From: Bacteroidota bacterium
Lineage (GTDB): Bacteria; Bacteroidota; Bacteroidia; NS11-12g; UBA955
Direction: 5' to 3'
Assembly (NCBI GenBank): GCA_030682255.1
Contig: JAUXOK010000020.1
Span: forward strand, 50,798 to 114,797
DNA length: 64,000 nucleotides
Shown: piece by piece, positions 35,101 to 43,613 of the stretch
How the letters are laid out: each line of letters opens with the position of its first letter
How positions within the stretch are numbered: the first letter of the stretch is position 1
Made by a program: the position numbers and the translations under genes
Notes under the pieces: model-generated
What the model saw: the letters and a program-made list of their open reading frames with translations, nothing else
What the model was told of the DNA's origin: nothing
Databases searched by the model: none

Positions 35101-36230
35101 CAGAATACCAAATGATTGCTGACGACAATTGCAGCAGACCAGATACAGCTTATTTTAAATTATACATCAGAACGCCTTTAACGCTTACTGCTTTAACCGA
35201 TGATCAACTTTGTCGCAATGAAGCTAAAACTTTCACTGCAAATCCCTCTGGTGGCAGGGTGCAATCATACGAATACAGATGGTATGAAATATCAAACAAC
35301 AACACGATAGGAGTTAATAAAACCCTCGTTTACACACCAAATCAATCCATGGAAATTGGATTGGAGGTTGTTGATGCTTGCTCTGCACCAGTTTCTCGCA
35401 AAGCAGTTTTAATGGTAGCACCTACAGTTACAGATAGCACACTTGCATTAGACCTTGAAGGTTGTGAACCATATAGCACAACCATATTTCATCCAAAAAC
35501 TATTGGTACGGCTCCTTTAAATCCAACTTTTACTTGGAAATGGTATATTAACAACAATAATACACTTGATGTACCTTCAACTGGAGGTCAAAATCATCCA
35601 GATATTCCAAGAAACTTTGCAACAAGTGGTGTATATAATGTTAGAGTAGATATGCAATTACCAAACAACAAAATCTGTTACTCATTTAACGAAAATATAG
35701 ATGTTTGGAAACAAGCTGTTGCTGATTTTGATTGGACTCCTCTTAAAATTGACATCGTTGAGCCAGAAGTGAGTTTTACTAATGGATCGTCTGGTGCCAC
35801 TCAATACCAATGGTCTATAAGCGATGGAGCCAATTACTCAGATGTTAACCCAAAACATAGTTTCAAAGACACTGGCATGTTTAGTATAACTTTAAACGCC
35901 ACAAATGCTAATGGTTGTGATAGTAGCATAACTAAATCATTGAGGGTTTTAGATATCTTTAGAATATTCATTCCAGGGGCGTTTAGCCCCAACGAAGATG
36001 ATGTCAATTCTGTTTGGTATCCAAGATTTACATCAACTCTAACAGTTGAAATAACCATTTACAATCGATGGGGAGAAAAACTATTTTTCAGTAACGATAA
36101 CTCAGGTAAATGGGATGGTACATTTAATGGCAAGCCAGCTCCGGAAGGTATCTATTATTACAACTTAAAAGTTAGAGACAATAGAAAAAAATGGTATTAC
36201 TACAATGGAACTTTAACGCTTTTGAGATAA
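32190..36230 (+). CDS. large T9SS type-B (CHU_C) surface protein with IgGFc-binding-like N-terminus
   Basis: 1346 residues. A signal peptide is cut near LSYSQ. Residues about 30-440 resemble the IgGFc-binding N-terminal family (IVATEDNTMIDITPS; FTITLQRGETYHIRA; CKKIAVFGGANRS). A PKD domain follows at about 480-560 (YTFPDTGVYNVSMIAI), then several Ig-like repeats (CFGNSFQLKS, ICRGTSAMLGA, ICEGNSVDLEV), a second PKD near 1170-1255, and a C-terminal CHU_C domain (IFIPGAFSPNEDD; IYNRWGEKLFFS; ending LLR). Expected to be exported and displayed on the cell surface, probably as an adhesin. Monocistronic. Confidence 0.9.
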   Translation: MIKVLQKSFLLMSISLCAQLSYSQDGELSTEGKRFWLTFMENIGTGTTIYQYKVVISGNKAVTGTIKNIRQNTSQSFSLPAGGGVTTVLISETVGVTSGSEGTSNRDRGLFVESSDTIAVSAQSTRDYSADAALIYPVEALGVDYRVVSYPGDVSTGFGSNASYRSTCAIVATEDNTMIDITPSCATQGGGSAGTTFTITLQRGETYHIRANTNKLDLSGTLIQARDCKKIAVFGGANRSLLLHSSCGSGTNSYDHLYEQMMPINIWGKKFAFIPSIWSATNVRRVEMVKFVTSQNSTVVRMNGRTKILSTAGMSDTFYIVTNQNRPEGIIIANKPIAVCQLLLSERCDGSSSNTDPAMIWVPPLEQTLKSLNFSCERANTINKFFINVVVKTRFKHQLLIDGVPPTAPWKLVQFDTSYSYIQQAGLTEGQHDLSHPVGFYAMLYAYGDYGSYGFNAGSSIKPLSFFSLVNGKSSADFEADSSFFSVCEGASIPFEGGASTTTGVSWKWHIYPPVGNVFTRTSRTFSYTFPDTGVYNVSMIAIRAANGTCNGSSTVEDTVKTEVKVYNKPYIKLMKDTTICFGNSFQLKSETNGDTNYIFSPPTWLSCTNCFEPTVKPLVDTAYYVVATRFGCQPSRDTMRVFIRDSFYLSVSNDTTICRGTSAMLGATAIGGLSSNLKVNWSHQLGSGFSKTVSPKVTTTYMAVLTDSCSRNQFGDYYADTNYIKVTVYDSLKITMPKDTLICEGNSVDLEVSIAGGRPGTSVVNWSHSLGQGLNKTVTAGNDTITYKAVLSDGCTNPQDSGYVTVFVRPGIRIDSLYFTTPVCKNTPFKISARASGGDSLGYLFRLFDLTSGIVLKDSFKYSRNPEFTLQIKDKSRFRIVMNQTCNSQQISGNIMNIDIKNGLVANANRLVDTICTGQSYNIGFNATSSEGNPIKFVLRRKNGINYQAIDSTTHLSTASFTVSPTITLTEYQMIADDNCSRPDTAYFKLYIRTPLTLTALTDDQLCRNEAKTFTANPSGGRVQSYEYRWYEISNNNTIGVNKTLVYTPNQSMEIGLEVVDACSAPVSRKAVLMVAPTVTDSTLALDLEGCEPYSTTIFHPKTIGTAPLNPTFTWKWYINNNNTLDVPSTGGQNHPDIPRNFATSGVYNVRVDMQLPNNKICYSFNENIDVWKQAVADFDWTPLKIDIVEPEVSFTNGSSGATQYQWSISDGANYSDVNPKHSFKDTGMFSITLNATNANGCDSSITKSLRVLDIFRIFIPGAFSPNEDDVNSVWYPRFTSTLTVEITIYNRWGEKLFFSNDNSGKWDGTFNGKPAPEGIYYYNLKVRDNRKKWYYYNGTLTLLR

Positions 36231-36347
36231 TCGTTAACAAGTATTTTATCTGATTCTGTGTTTTTATTCAAATGGTTTTCATTTGATTGAGTCATTTCAA
36301 TATTGCCTTAATCTAAAAAATGGAAAAGTTTAGAAAAAGAAAAAAAA

Positions 36348-37007
36348 GTGAAACACTGGGCGATTTTTATCTTTATATTAATGCTGACTATTCAATTAAA
36401 ATCACAGAATTTCCAAGGTGTTCTTTGTTATGAAATTAAAACATATACCAAATTAAAAGATACCATTATAAGCGGGTTAGATACTTTTGAAATTCATATT
36501 AATGAGCACCTCTTTTCTTATCGCTACTTTAAAGATAACAGAAGATTTATTGTTGATTATAAAAAACTACTTATCTATAGCTTTGAAGAAAAAAAAGCTG
36601 TGATAGAAAAACTAGATACTACTATGCCTGAAAGTTTTTCTGGTTTTGAACAAGGCATCATTGAAAAATGTAAAGATGACTCCATTTCATTCTCGATAAA
36701 TGAATTATATACTCAGTTTAGAGGTTATAGTAAATGTGGTAGTTATTTTGTTAAATGTTTAAAAGATTCTAGCCTAGAGATTAATCAAATGTATTTAAAT
36801 CAAACTGATCCCTATGGAGAATATGCAAAGTTTTATAGGAACAAAATTATTAAAGAACTTGATGTAGAATATTTCGGTATTATTAATGCCCGCTATTTAC
36901 TTATTAGCATACAATCACAAAAGGCCAATCAATCTATGTTTAAATTGCCAAGAAGAAAGTATATTTGGCATGATAAGAAGTTTAAATTTGTTAAATTCAA
37001 AAACTAG
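36348..37007 (+). CDS. hypothetical exported protein, 219 aa
   Basis: Starts at GTG 36348 (MKHWAIFIFILML..., signal peptide ending LKSQ). No in-frame ATG fits. The body alternates strands with charged loops, beginning NFQGVLCYEIKTYTK, which has the look of GLPGLI-like periplasmic proteins (an early strand Y-E-I/V) but lacks a clear GLPGLI motif. It has no sorting domain. Follows the large surface protein by 117 nt. Confidence 0.65.
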   Translation: MKHWAIFIFILMLTIQLKSQNFQGVLCYEIKTYTKLKDTIISGLDTFEIHINEHLFSYRYFKDNRRFIVDYKKLLIYSFEEKKAVIEKLDTTMPESFSGFEQGIIEKCKDDSISFSINELYTQFRGYSKCGSYFVKCLKDSSLEINQMYLNQTDPYGEYAKFYRNKIIKELDVEYFGIINARYLLISIQSQKANQSMFKLPRRKYIWHDKKFKFVKFKN

Positions 37008-37111
37008 GTTTAATACCGAAATATTTTGGATTAATTTGTAAAGCAGACTGGTATTACAATTGAAAATCTCTTGTTGAATTGTTGTAAGATTTTTAGAAAA
37101 TTAATTTTAAC

Positions 37112-38350
37112 TCAAAACACGGCAAGAATATTTTTGGCTTTTAATAAACATTCTAGATATTCTTCTTCAGCATTTGAATCATAAGTAATGGCGCCTCCAA
37201 CTTTATAACTGATGATATGTTTTTGTTTATCTAATTCCAAACTTCTAATAACAACATTAAAGTCAAAATCCTTGTTAGGTGCAATATAACCTAAACAGCC
37301 GCTATATATACCTCTATCTACATCTTCGTATAAATCAATGTGCTTCATGACCTCGATTTTAGGCGCTCCAGTCATGCTTCCCATAGGAAATAAAGATCTA
37401 AATATTTCGGCAAATCTTACTCCAGATTTCAACTTTCCTTCAACGCTAGAAATCAAGTGATTAAGCGATTTAAACGTATAAACCCCAAATAATTCAGAAA
37501 CTTTGATGGTTCCAGTTTTGCATACTTTTGCTAAATCATTTCTAACTAAGTCAACAATCATTACGTTTTCAGCTTGGTCTTTCTCGCTTTTTTTTAGTTT
37601 TTCAATTTGAATATCATTTTCATATTCGCTGCGATGGTTGGTGCCTTTAATTGGTTGAGATAAAAGTAGATCATTGTTTTTTTTAATAAATCGTTCAGGA
37701 CTATTGCAGGTTAAATTAAATTCAGCGTTTTTAAAATATGCTGCAAATGGTGCAGGACTATTTTTAACCAAGGTAAAGTGAATATCGAGCAAAGAGTTTT
37801 TCTCATAATTAGCCTGAAATGCCATGCAATAATTCATCTCATAATAAACGCCTTCAATAATGTCTCGCTTTATTTTTTCTACCATTTTGAGGTAGTTTTC
37901 ATAACTCGTTTGAGCTTTAAAATCTGGTTTAACAATAGTGGAAATATTTGCATTAATTGTCTCAAACTCCTTAAACCCAGATATTATATTTATAAAATCT
38001 GATTCACCTATGCCATTGTTTATCAATTGCAAGCTGTTTGAATTTGTCTCTATCATCAACACAATTTTGGGTTCGAAGAGAAAATGCTTAAGAATTTCAT
38101 TTTCCATACTTTGGTAATTCATATTGCCAAAAATCCAATATTGATTGTCTTCAATTTCTTGAAACAAATGATTATGAGTGTTGGGGAGTTTTCTTTTTAA
38201 ACCCAAGCCAGCAATCAATTCATAAGTGTTTTTATTTAAAGCAGAGTTAATCTCTCTGCTATCACATACACAAGCAGTATCAAATGTTTCAGCATACAGA
38301 TAAATTTGTTGCTTGATTAAATCTAGATTATCAAAATCAATTTTAAACAT
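37112..38350 (-). CDS. pabB: aminodeoxychorismate synthase component I / chorismate-binding enzyme
   Basis: 412 residues from ATG 38350 (MFKIDFDNLDLI), 8 nt inside the end of uvrC; a longer frame to 38416 is less likely. The C-terminal chorismate-binding domain has LTCNSPERFIKK, PIKGTNHR, ENVMIVDLVRNDLAKVC, GSMTGAPKIEVM and IYSGCLGYI, all in order. PabB makes 4-amino-4-deoxychorismate for folate with PabA. The anthranilate-specific motifs are not seen, so PabB is preferred over TrpE. Confidence 0.88.
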   Translation of the reverse strand: MFKIDFDNLDLIKQQIYLYAETFDTACVCDSREINSALNKNTYELIAGLGLKRKLPNTHNHLFQEIEDNQYWIFGNMNYQSMENEILKHFLFEPKIVLMIETNSNSLQLINNGIGESDFINIISGFKEFETINANISTIVKPDFKAQTSYENYLKMVEKIKRDIIEGVYYEMNYCMAFQANYEKNSLLDIHFTLVKNSPAPFAAYFKNAEFNLTCNSPERFIKKNNDLLLSQPIKGTNHRSEYENDIQIEKLKKSEKDQAENVMIVDLVRNDLAKVCKTGTIKVSELFGVYTFKSLNHLISSVEGKLKSGVRFAEIFRSLFPMGSMTGAPKIEVMKHIDLYEDVDRGIYSGCLGYIAPNKDFDFNVVIRSLELDKQKHIISYKVGGAITYDSNAEEEYLECLLKAKNILAVF

Positions 38351-40142
38351 TCGGATGGTAGGTGTAAAAGATGTTTTCAGCTGCTTTATTGCCAACAACA
38401 ATTGATATTTGTTCAAGAGATGCCTCTTTGATTTTTTTTAGGGATTTAAAGTGTTTTAGCAACAAGTCGGCTGTTTTGTCGCCAATTCCATCTATTTCTG
38501 TTAGTTCTGTTATTGTAAAACCCTTGCTTCGTCTATTTCTATGATGAGTAATTCCAAATCGATGAGCCTCGTCTCTCATTTGTTGAATGATTTTCAAAGT
38601 TTCAGATTTTTTATCTAAATAAAGTGGTAAGGTATCGCCTGGATAATAAATTTCTTCTAACCTTTTTGCAATACCAATAATTGCTACTTTTTCATATATG
38701 CCTAGTTTTTTTAAGGCTTGAACTGATGCGCTAAGTTGACCTTTGCCACCATCAATTACAATTAAATTAGGAAGTTCTGTGTTCTCGGCCAACATTCTTG
38801 AATAACGTCTTGTTAACACTTCTTGCATCGAAGCAAAATCATTAGGACCAATGACTGTTTTAATATTAAAATGTCTGTAATCATTTTTGCTTGGCTTGGC
38901 ATTTCTAAAAACAACACATGCAGATACAGGGTTTGTGCCTTGGATATTTGAATTATCAAAACATTCTATATGTTTGGGCAGTTCTTTTAATCTTAAATCT
39001 TCTTTCATCACAGTTAAAACCCTTTCCACGCGCAAATCTGGGTCCAATTTTTCAGCATTTTGTTGTTTCTCAAGTTTCAATACCAAAGCGTTTTTGATAC
39101 TTAAATCCAACAATTTCTTTTTGTCGCCTGCTAATGGAATTGTAATTGGGAAATTGGTTTCTAAATCCAGTTTAAATGGCACAATGAACTCCTCATTTTC
39201 GGTAGGATTCATGTTTTTAAATTGAGCAATGGCATTTTGCAAAATCTCTACATCAGTTTCATCAATTTTCTTTTTTATTTCTAGATTTTGGGATTGAACA
39301 ATCATGCCATTGTTAACCCTTAAATAGTTGATGTATGATGCTTGTGGTGTAGATGTCATGCCAAATACATCTACATTGCTGATGGTATGACTGACTATAG
39401 TTGATTTTGATTGATAATTTTCTAGCCAATCCAGTTTTTGTTTGTATTCATGTGCTTCTTCAAAAGCTAAAATTGCTGCTCGTTCCTCAATCTGCAGTTT
39501 CAAATGCTTTTTTACAACACTTAAATTCCCCTTTAAAATATGTTTGATGTTAACAATGCTTTGATTGTAGTCGGTCTCACTTTGATAGTTTTGACAGGGC
39601 CCCTTGCAATTGCCAATTTGATATTCCAAACAAACTGAAAACTTGCCATCACCAATCGATTTGGGAGTTAAATTTAGGTTGCAATTTCGGGTTGGATAAA
39701 GTTTAAGCGCCAATTCAAGTACGGTGTTCATCATTTTTTTATTGGCATATGGGCCAATATACTCCGAGCCATCCTTTATTGGATTTCTTACAACAAATAT
39801 CTTTGGGAAAAAACCTTTTGTGATTTTGATATAGGGATATGATTTATCATCTTTTAAATTGATATTATATCTAGGCTGCAACTCTTTTATTAAAAGATTT
39901 TCGAGCAATAGGGCATCATATTCAGTGTCGACTACTGTGTATTCAATGCGTTTGATTTTAGAAACTAAGACATTGGTTTTACGGTTATCGTGTGCTTTTA
40001 CAAAATAAGAACTGACCCTTTTTTTAAGATGTTTGGCTTTGCCTACGTATATAATATTATCTAGATCATCAAAGTATTTATAAACGCCCGGTTGCAAAGG
40101 CAATGAAGAAATGGTATCTTTTAAATGACTAAAATCTTTCAA
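38343..40142 (-). CDS. uvrC: excinuclease ABC subunit C
   Basis: 599 residues. The GIY-YIG domain (GVYKYFDDLDNIIYVGKAKHL, about 19-39), a CxxxxxC-rich stretch (about 150-185), the UVR domain (about 205-240), the RNase H-like nuclease domain (HIECFDNSNIQG, VIDGGKGQL with catalytic Asp) and the C-terminal helix-hairpin-helix (LTEIDGIGDKTADLLLKHF) are all present. It makes the dual incisions in nucleotide excision repair. Overlaps pabB. Confidence 0.96.
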   Translation of the reverse strand: MKDFSHLKDTISSLPLQPGVYKYFDDLDNIIYVGKAKHLKKRVSSYFVKAHDNRKTNVLVSKIKRIEYTVVDTEYDALLLENLLIKELQPRYNINLKDDKSYPYIKITKGFFPKIFVVRNPIKDGSEYIGPYANKKMMNTVLELALKLYPTRNCNLNLTPKSIGDGKFSVCLEYQIGNCKGPCQNYQSETDYNQSIVNIKHILKGNLSVVKKHLKLQIEERAAILAFEEAHEYKQKLDWLENYQSKSTIVSHTISNVDVFGMTSTPQASYINYLRVNNGMIVQSQNLEIKKKIDETDVEILQNAIAQFKNMNPTENEEFIVPFKLDLETNFPITIPLAGDKKKLLDLSIKNALVLKLEKQQNAEKLDPDLRVERVLTVMKEDLRLKELPKHIECFDNSNIQGTNPVSACVVFRNAKPSKNDYRHFNIKTVIGPNDFASMQEVLTRRYSRMLAENTELPNLIVIDGGKGQLSASVQALKKLGIYEKVAIIGIAKRLEEIYYPGDTLPLYLDKKSETLKIIQQMRDEAHRFGITHHRNRRSKGFTITELTEIDGIGDKTADLLLKHFKSLKKIKEASLEQISIVVGNKAAENIFYTYHPNV

Positions 40143-40207
40143 TTTAAAATCGATTTTAACAGATGAATAACGATGATATTAAAGTGATTTTATCAAAGTG
40201 TGATAAG

Positions 40208-40951
40208 TTATTTTCTAAATATTTCAAACTTCATGAATCCCCATTTTTGAAGTCGGTATTGCAGAGAAACTTTTAAAACACCCAAGCCATAAATACTACT
40301 TCTCTTAAAATTGATACTACTAGCTTCATCAAAATATTTAGTTGGGCATGTAATTTCTGCAATATCAAAACCAGCATAAAAAATCTGAGCAATCATTTGA
40401 TTATCGAAAATAAAATCGTCTGAATTTGCCTCGATATCTATTTTTTCAAAAATCTTTTTATCAAACGCTCTATAACCTGTATGGTATTCAGATAGTTTTT
40501 GAGAAAGCATGATGTTTTGAAATAGGGTTAAACATCTATTGGCTATATATTTATACATTGGCATACCACCTTTTAAAGCGCCTTTGCCTAAAATTCGGCT
40601 GCCAAAAACTACAGGATAAACATCATTGGCAATGATGTAGGCCATGCTTTCTATCAGTTGTGGTGTGTATTGATAATCGGGATGGAGCATGATGATAATG
40701 TCTGAATTTAAACTTAAGGCCTTGTTATAACAGGTTTTTTGATTGCCTCCATATCCTCTGTTTACTTCATGTTTGACTACATGCTGGATGCCTAACTCCT
40801 TAGCTTTGGTGAGGGTTTCATCTTTGCTATTATCATCTACTAAAACCACTTCATCTACAATGTTGAAAGGGATTTCGTTGTATGTTTTTTCGAGAGTTGC
40901 TGCTGCATTGTATGCTGGCAGTACAACAGCTATTTTTTTGCCTTTAATCAT
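40208..40951 (-). CDS. family 2 glycosyltransferase (DPM1/polyprenyl-phosphate type)
   Basis: 247 residues. GT2 fold: VVLPAYNAAATLEKTYNEIP, then VVLVDDNSKDETLTKA with the nucleotide-binding Asp pair, and NRGYGGNQKTCYNKAL. IIMLHPDYQYTP supplies the metal-binding DxD-like site (HPD). No membrane segments. Similar proteins make polyprenyl-phosphate sugars or modify surface glycans. Promoter TAAATTTG at 40960-40967, 8 nt upstream of the ATG. Monocistronic. Confidence 0.85.
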   Translation of the reverse strand: MIKGKKIAVVLPAYNAAATLEKTYNEIPFNIVDEVVLVDDNSKDETLTKAKELGIQHVVKHEVNRGYGGNQKTCYNKALSLNSDIIIMLHPDYQYTPQLIESMAYIIANDVYPVVFGSRILGKGALKGGMPMYKYIANRCLTLFQNIMLSQKLSEYHTGYRAFDKKIFEKIDIEANSDDFIFDNQMIAQIFYAGFDIAEITCPTKYFDEASSINFKRSSIYGLGVLKVSLQYRLQKWGFMKFEIFRK

Positions 40952-40959
40952 AAAAAGGG

Positions 40960-40967
40960 CAAATTTA
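40960..40967 (-). promoter_or_regulatory. -7 element of the GT2 gene
   Basis: Minus strand TAAATTTG followed by CCCTTTTT and ATG 40951. Confidence 0.5.
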
Positions 40968-41033
40968 ATCTAATATCTCTGATTTATTTTTTAAAATATT
41001 TGCAAAAAAGCAAGTGAATCTGTATTCTTGAAC

Positions 41034-41969
41034 ATGAATTCATTTTTATCAAAATTTCGTTCACAGGTTTTTGAAGGTGCCATTGATTTGTTTAAAAAAG
41101 TTTTTGTGCAACATTTGTTTTTATATTTGATTATTACAATTATTTCTTTGTTAATTGTAATGCCTTTGATGATTTATGGTTTAGGTTGGACTTTAACCGA
41201 TTTGATCAACATTGAGCAAACATCTCAAACTATTATAGAAGGCATAAATAAAGGGGCGGATCCAGAAGAATTGATTTTAGGACTTTTTTCGAATGTAAAT
41301 TATGGAATTTTGTTTTTGGCGGGTATAATTAGTCTTTTTATAAATTCTTTTTCTTATATAGTTTTTTTAAAAATCAACCAAAACAAAGTTTTTGATACTA
41401 ACTTTACCTTAGTCGACCATATTAAATCTACTTCATTTTCTGCTATTCTTAAAATGATAGGTTTCTATTTTTTGCTGATGTTATTAATTTCGGCTTCTTT
41501 CCTTTTGTTTTTCGTTATCATATTTAGAATTGCTCTATTATCTAAGGTGCTAGCCATTTTATTAGGCTTCTTCGGATTCTTTTTTGTATGTATTTTCCTT
41601 TGCCGATTTACATTAGCATTGCCAGCACTTATTCATGGCAATCTATCTATCACCAATGCTTTTGGATATAGTTTTGTAAATCTTACATGGAAAAGAGCCG
41701 GCCTTTTGTTTTTAATGAGCATAGCATTGTTTATTGCCTTTGGGGTTATTTCTGCAATCTTGTCTTTAATAACCTTGCCATTAAAATCCGATGCAGGTGA
41801 AATCAGTTACATCTATTTTGCTCTCCAACAAGTTACTTCATTTATTGCAGGTATTGTAATGTTATCATTTAGTTTTTCGGCTTTGAGTGCTTTGTATTAC
41901 CGCTATAGCGCTGACGAGAATCAAGAAGAAGATAACATTGAAAAACATTTGATAGACCCCCTAGAATAA
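41034..41969 (+). CDS. polytopic membrane protein, unknown function
   Basis: 311 residues from ATG 41034. About six hydrophobic segments (near 27-50, 90-112, 140-165, 168-190, 220-245, 270-295) and a short acidic tail. Gly/Ser-poor and Phe/Ile-rich. No transporter motif was recognised. The layout resembles uncharacterised Bacteroidota glycerophosphodiester-phosphodiesterase-type membrane domains, but this is weak. Its stop overlaps the convergent gpmI by 9 nt. Confidence 0.75.
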   Translation: MNSFLSKFRSQVFEGAIDLFKKVFVQHLFLYLIITIISLLIVMPLMIYGLGWTLTDLINIEQTSQTIIEGINKGADPEELILGLFSNVNYGILFLAGIISLFINSFSYIVFLKINQNKVFDTNFTLVDHIKSTSFSAILKMIGFYFLLMLLISASFLLFFVIIFRIALLSKVLAILLGFFGFFFVCIFLCRFTLALPALIHGNLSITNAFGYSFVNLTWKRAGLLFLMSIALFIAFGVISAILSLITLPLKSDAGEISYIYFALQQVTSFIAGIVMLSFSFSALSALYYRYSADENQEEDNIEKHLIDPLE

Positions 41970-43478
41970 CTCAAGTCCATCCATAGAAGCGGGCTTGGCT
42001 AATTTCATCATTTTTAAAATTGTAGGTGCCACATCGGCTAACTTGCCATCTTTAAGTTGTTTTTCTGTGCAATGATTACTCAATATAAAACATGGCACAG
42101 GATTCATGCTATGTGCAGTGTTGGGCGTTCCGTCTATATTTTTTGCCTCATCAGAATTACCATGATCGGCTATAATCACAAATTGATAGCCTTGTTTTAA
42201 ACCTGCTTCAACAATGCGTCTGGCGCAATCATCCACCGTTTCGGCTGCTTTGATAATGGCTTCCCAAACACCAGTGTGACCTACCATGTCTGTGTTGGCA
42301 AAGTTTAAACATATAAAATCAAATTTATCTGAAGCTACTGCTTCTAAAATCTTTTCAGTAAGTGGTAAAGCACTCATTTCGGGTTGCATATCATAAGTTG
42401 CTACATCTGGCGAGGGCTCCATAACGCGTTCTTCGCCATCAAAGGGCTCTTCTCTGCCTCCTGAGAAAAAGAAGGTGACATGCGGATACTTTTCCGTTTC
42501 GGCACTTCTCAATTGTTTTAAACCATGTTGACTTATCACTTCTCCCAAAGTTTCAGTAATGTTTTGAGATTTAAAAACCACTTTCACATTTTGGTATGTT
42601 TTGTCGTATTCTGTCATGGTGGCGTAATACAAGTTCAATTTGCGCATACCATATTCATGGTTGTTAGCTTGGGTTAAAACCTGAGTAATTTGTCTGCCTC
42701 TATCAGTTCTGAAATTAAAACAAAACACCGCATCGCCATCCTTAATTTTTGTTTCATCGTTGCCATTGATGATACATGGTTCTATAAATTCGTCTGTGAT
42801 GCCATTGGCATAACTATTTTTCATGGCTTCGGTTGCAGACGAAAAGTTTTCGCCCAATCCTTCCACCATCAATTTATAAGCTTTCTTGGTTTTGCCCCAT
42901 CTTTTGTCTCTGTCCATTGCGAAATATCTGCCCACAATAGACACAATTCTGGCATTTGTTTTTTCTATTGCCAACTCCAAGGTTTCTAGAAATCCCAAGC
43001 CCGATTCGGGGTCGGTATCTCTGCCATCTGTAAACGCATGAATGTAGATATTGGCAACACCTTTTTGTGTAAAAATATGACACAATCTTACCAAATGCCC
43101 CATGCTGCTATGCACACCGCCATTGCTAACCAAACCAATCAAATGCAATGGTTTGTTGTTTGCTATGGTATAATTTGCCAGATTTGTAATTTCCATTTCG
43201 TTGGCAGCTGAGCCATCTTCAAATTTTTTGTTGATAAGTGCCAATTGTTGCCAAACCACTCTGCCCGAACCAATGTTCATGTGTCCCACCTCGCTGTTTC
43301 CCATCTGTCCCTCGGGCAAACCAACCGCATTACCAAAAGTAGTCAACCTGCCATGAGCCGCTTTTTCGTATAATGAATCAATAAACGGGGTGTTGGCATT
43401 GAAAATACCATCTGTAAAATCTGATTTACCAATACCCCAACCATCCAAAATCATTAAAAAAACTTTGTTTGAATTCAT
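41961..43478 (-). CDS. gpmI: 2,3-bisphosphoglycerate-independent phosphoglycerate mutase
   Basis: 505 residues from ATG 43478. A longer frame exists, but the -7 element TATATTTG (43483-43490) ends 4 nt before this ATG, and family homology begins MNSNKVFLMILDGWG. Metal ligand Asp12, the phospho-acceptor Ser62 (MGNSEVGHMNIGSG), and the late IIADHGNSDEAKN and NTAHSMNPVPC are intact. It interconverts 3- and 2-phosphoglycerate. The first ~19 bases of its coding end and its promoter are copied at 44631-44665. Confidence 0.96.
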   Translation of the reverse strand: MNSNKVFLMILDGWGIGKSDFTDGIFNANTPFIDSLYEKAAHGRLTTFGNAVGLPEGQMGNSEVGHMNIGSGRVVWQQLALINKKFEDGSAANEMEITNLANYTIANNKPLHLIGLVSNGGVHSSMGHLVRLCHIFTQKGVANIYIHAFTDGRDTDPESGLGFLETLELAIEKTNARIVSIVGRYFAMDRDKRWGKTKKAYKLMVEGLGENFSSATEAMKNSYANGITDEFIEPCIINGNDETKIKDGDAVFCFNFRTDRGRQITQVLTQANNHEYGMRKLNLYYATMTEYDKTYQNVKVVFKSQNITETLGEVISQHGLKQLRSAETEKYPHVTFFFSGGREEPFDGEERVMEPSPDVATYDMQPEMSALPLTEKILEAVASDKFDFICLNFANTDMVGHTGVWEAIIKAAETVDDCARRIVEAGLKQGYQFVIIADHGNSDEAKNIDGTPNTAHSMNPVPCFILSNHCTEKQLKDGKLADVAPTILKMMKLAKPASMDGLELF

Positions 43479-43482
43479 GTGG

Positions 43483-43490
43483 CAAATATA
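43483..43490 (-). promoter_or_regulatory. -7 element of gpmI
   Basis: Minus strand TATATTTG, then CCAC, then ATG 43478. Leaderless geometry. Confidence 0.6.
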
Positions 43491-43613
43491 TTCTATGCAA
43501 ATGAATTTAATAACTTTGATTTTTATCTCATTATTTCCGAATTTTAAAATATTAAAAAGCATTACATTTGTTTCAAAAAGAAATAAAACAATATTCTTTT
43601 CGTTATAATAATT

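Noticed and set aside
37112..38416. Longer pabB start at 38416
   Set aside because: It would overlap uvrC by 74 nt, and the natural N-terminus starts at ATG 38350 with only 8 nt overlap.
43479..43562. 28-codon N-terminal extension of gpmI
   Set aside because: It covers the promoter and encodes sequence unlike the family; the ATG at 43478 fits both promoter and homology.
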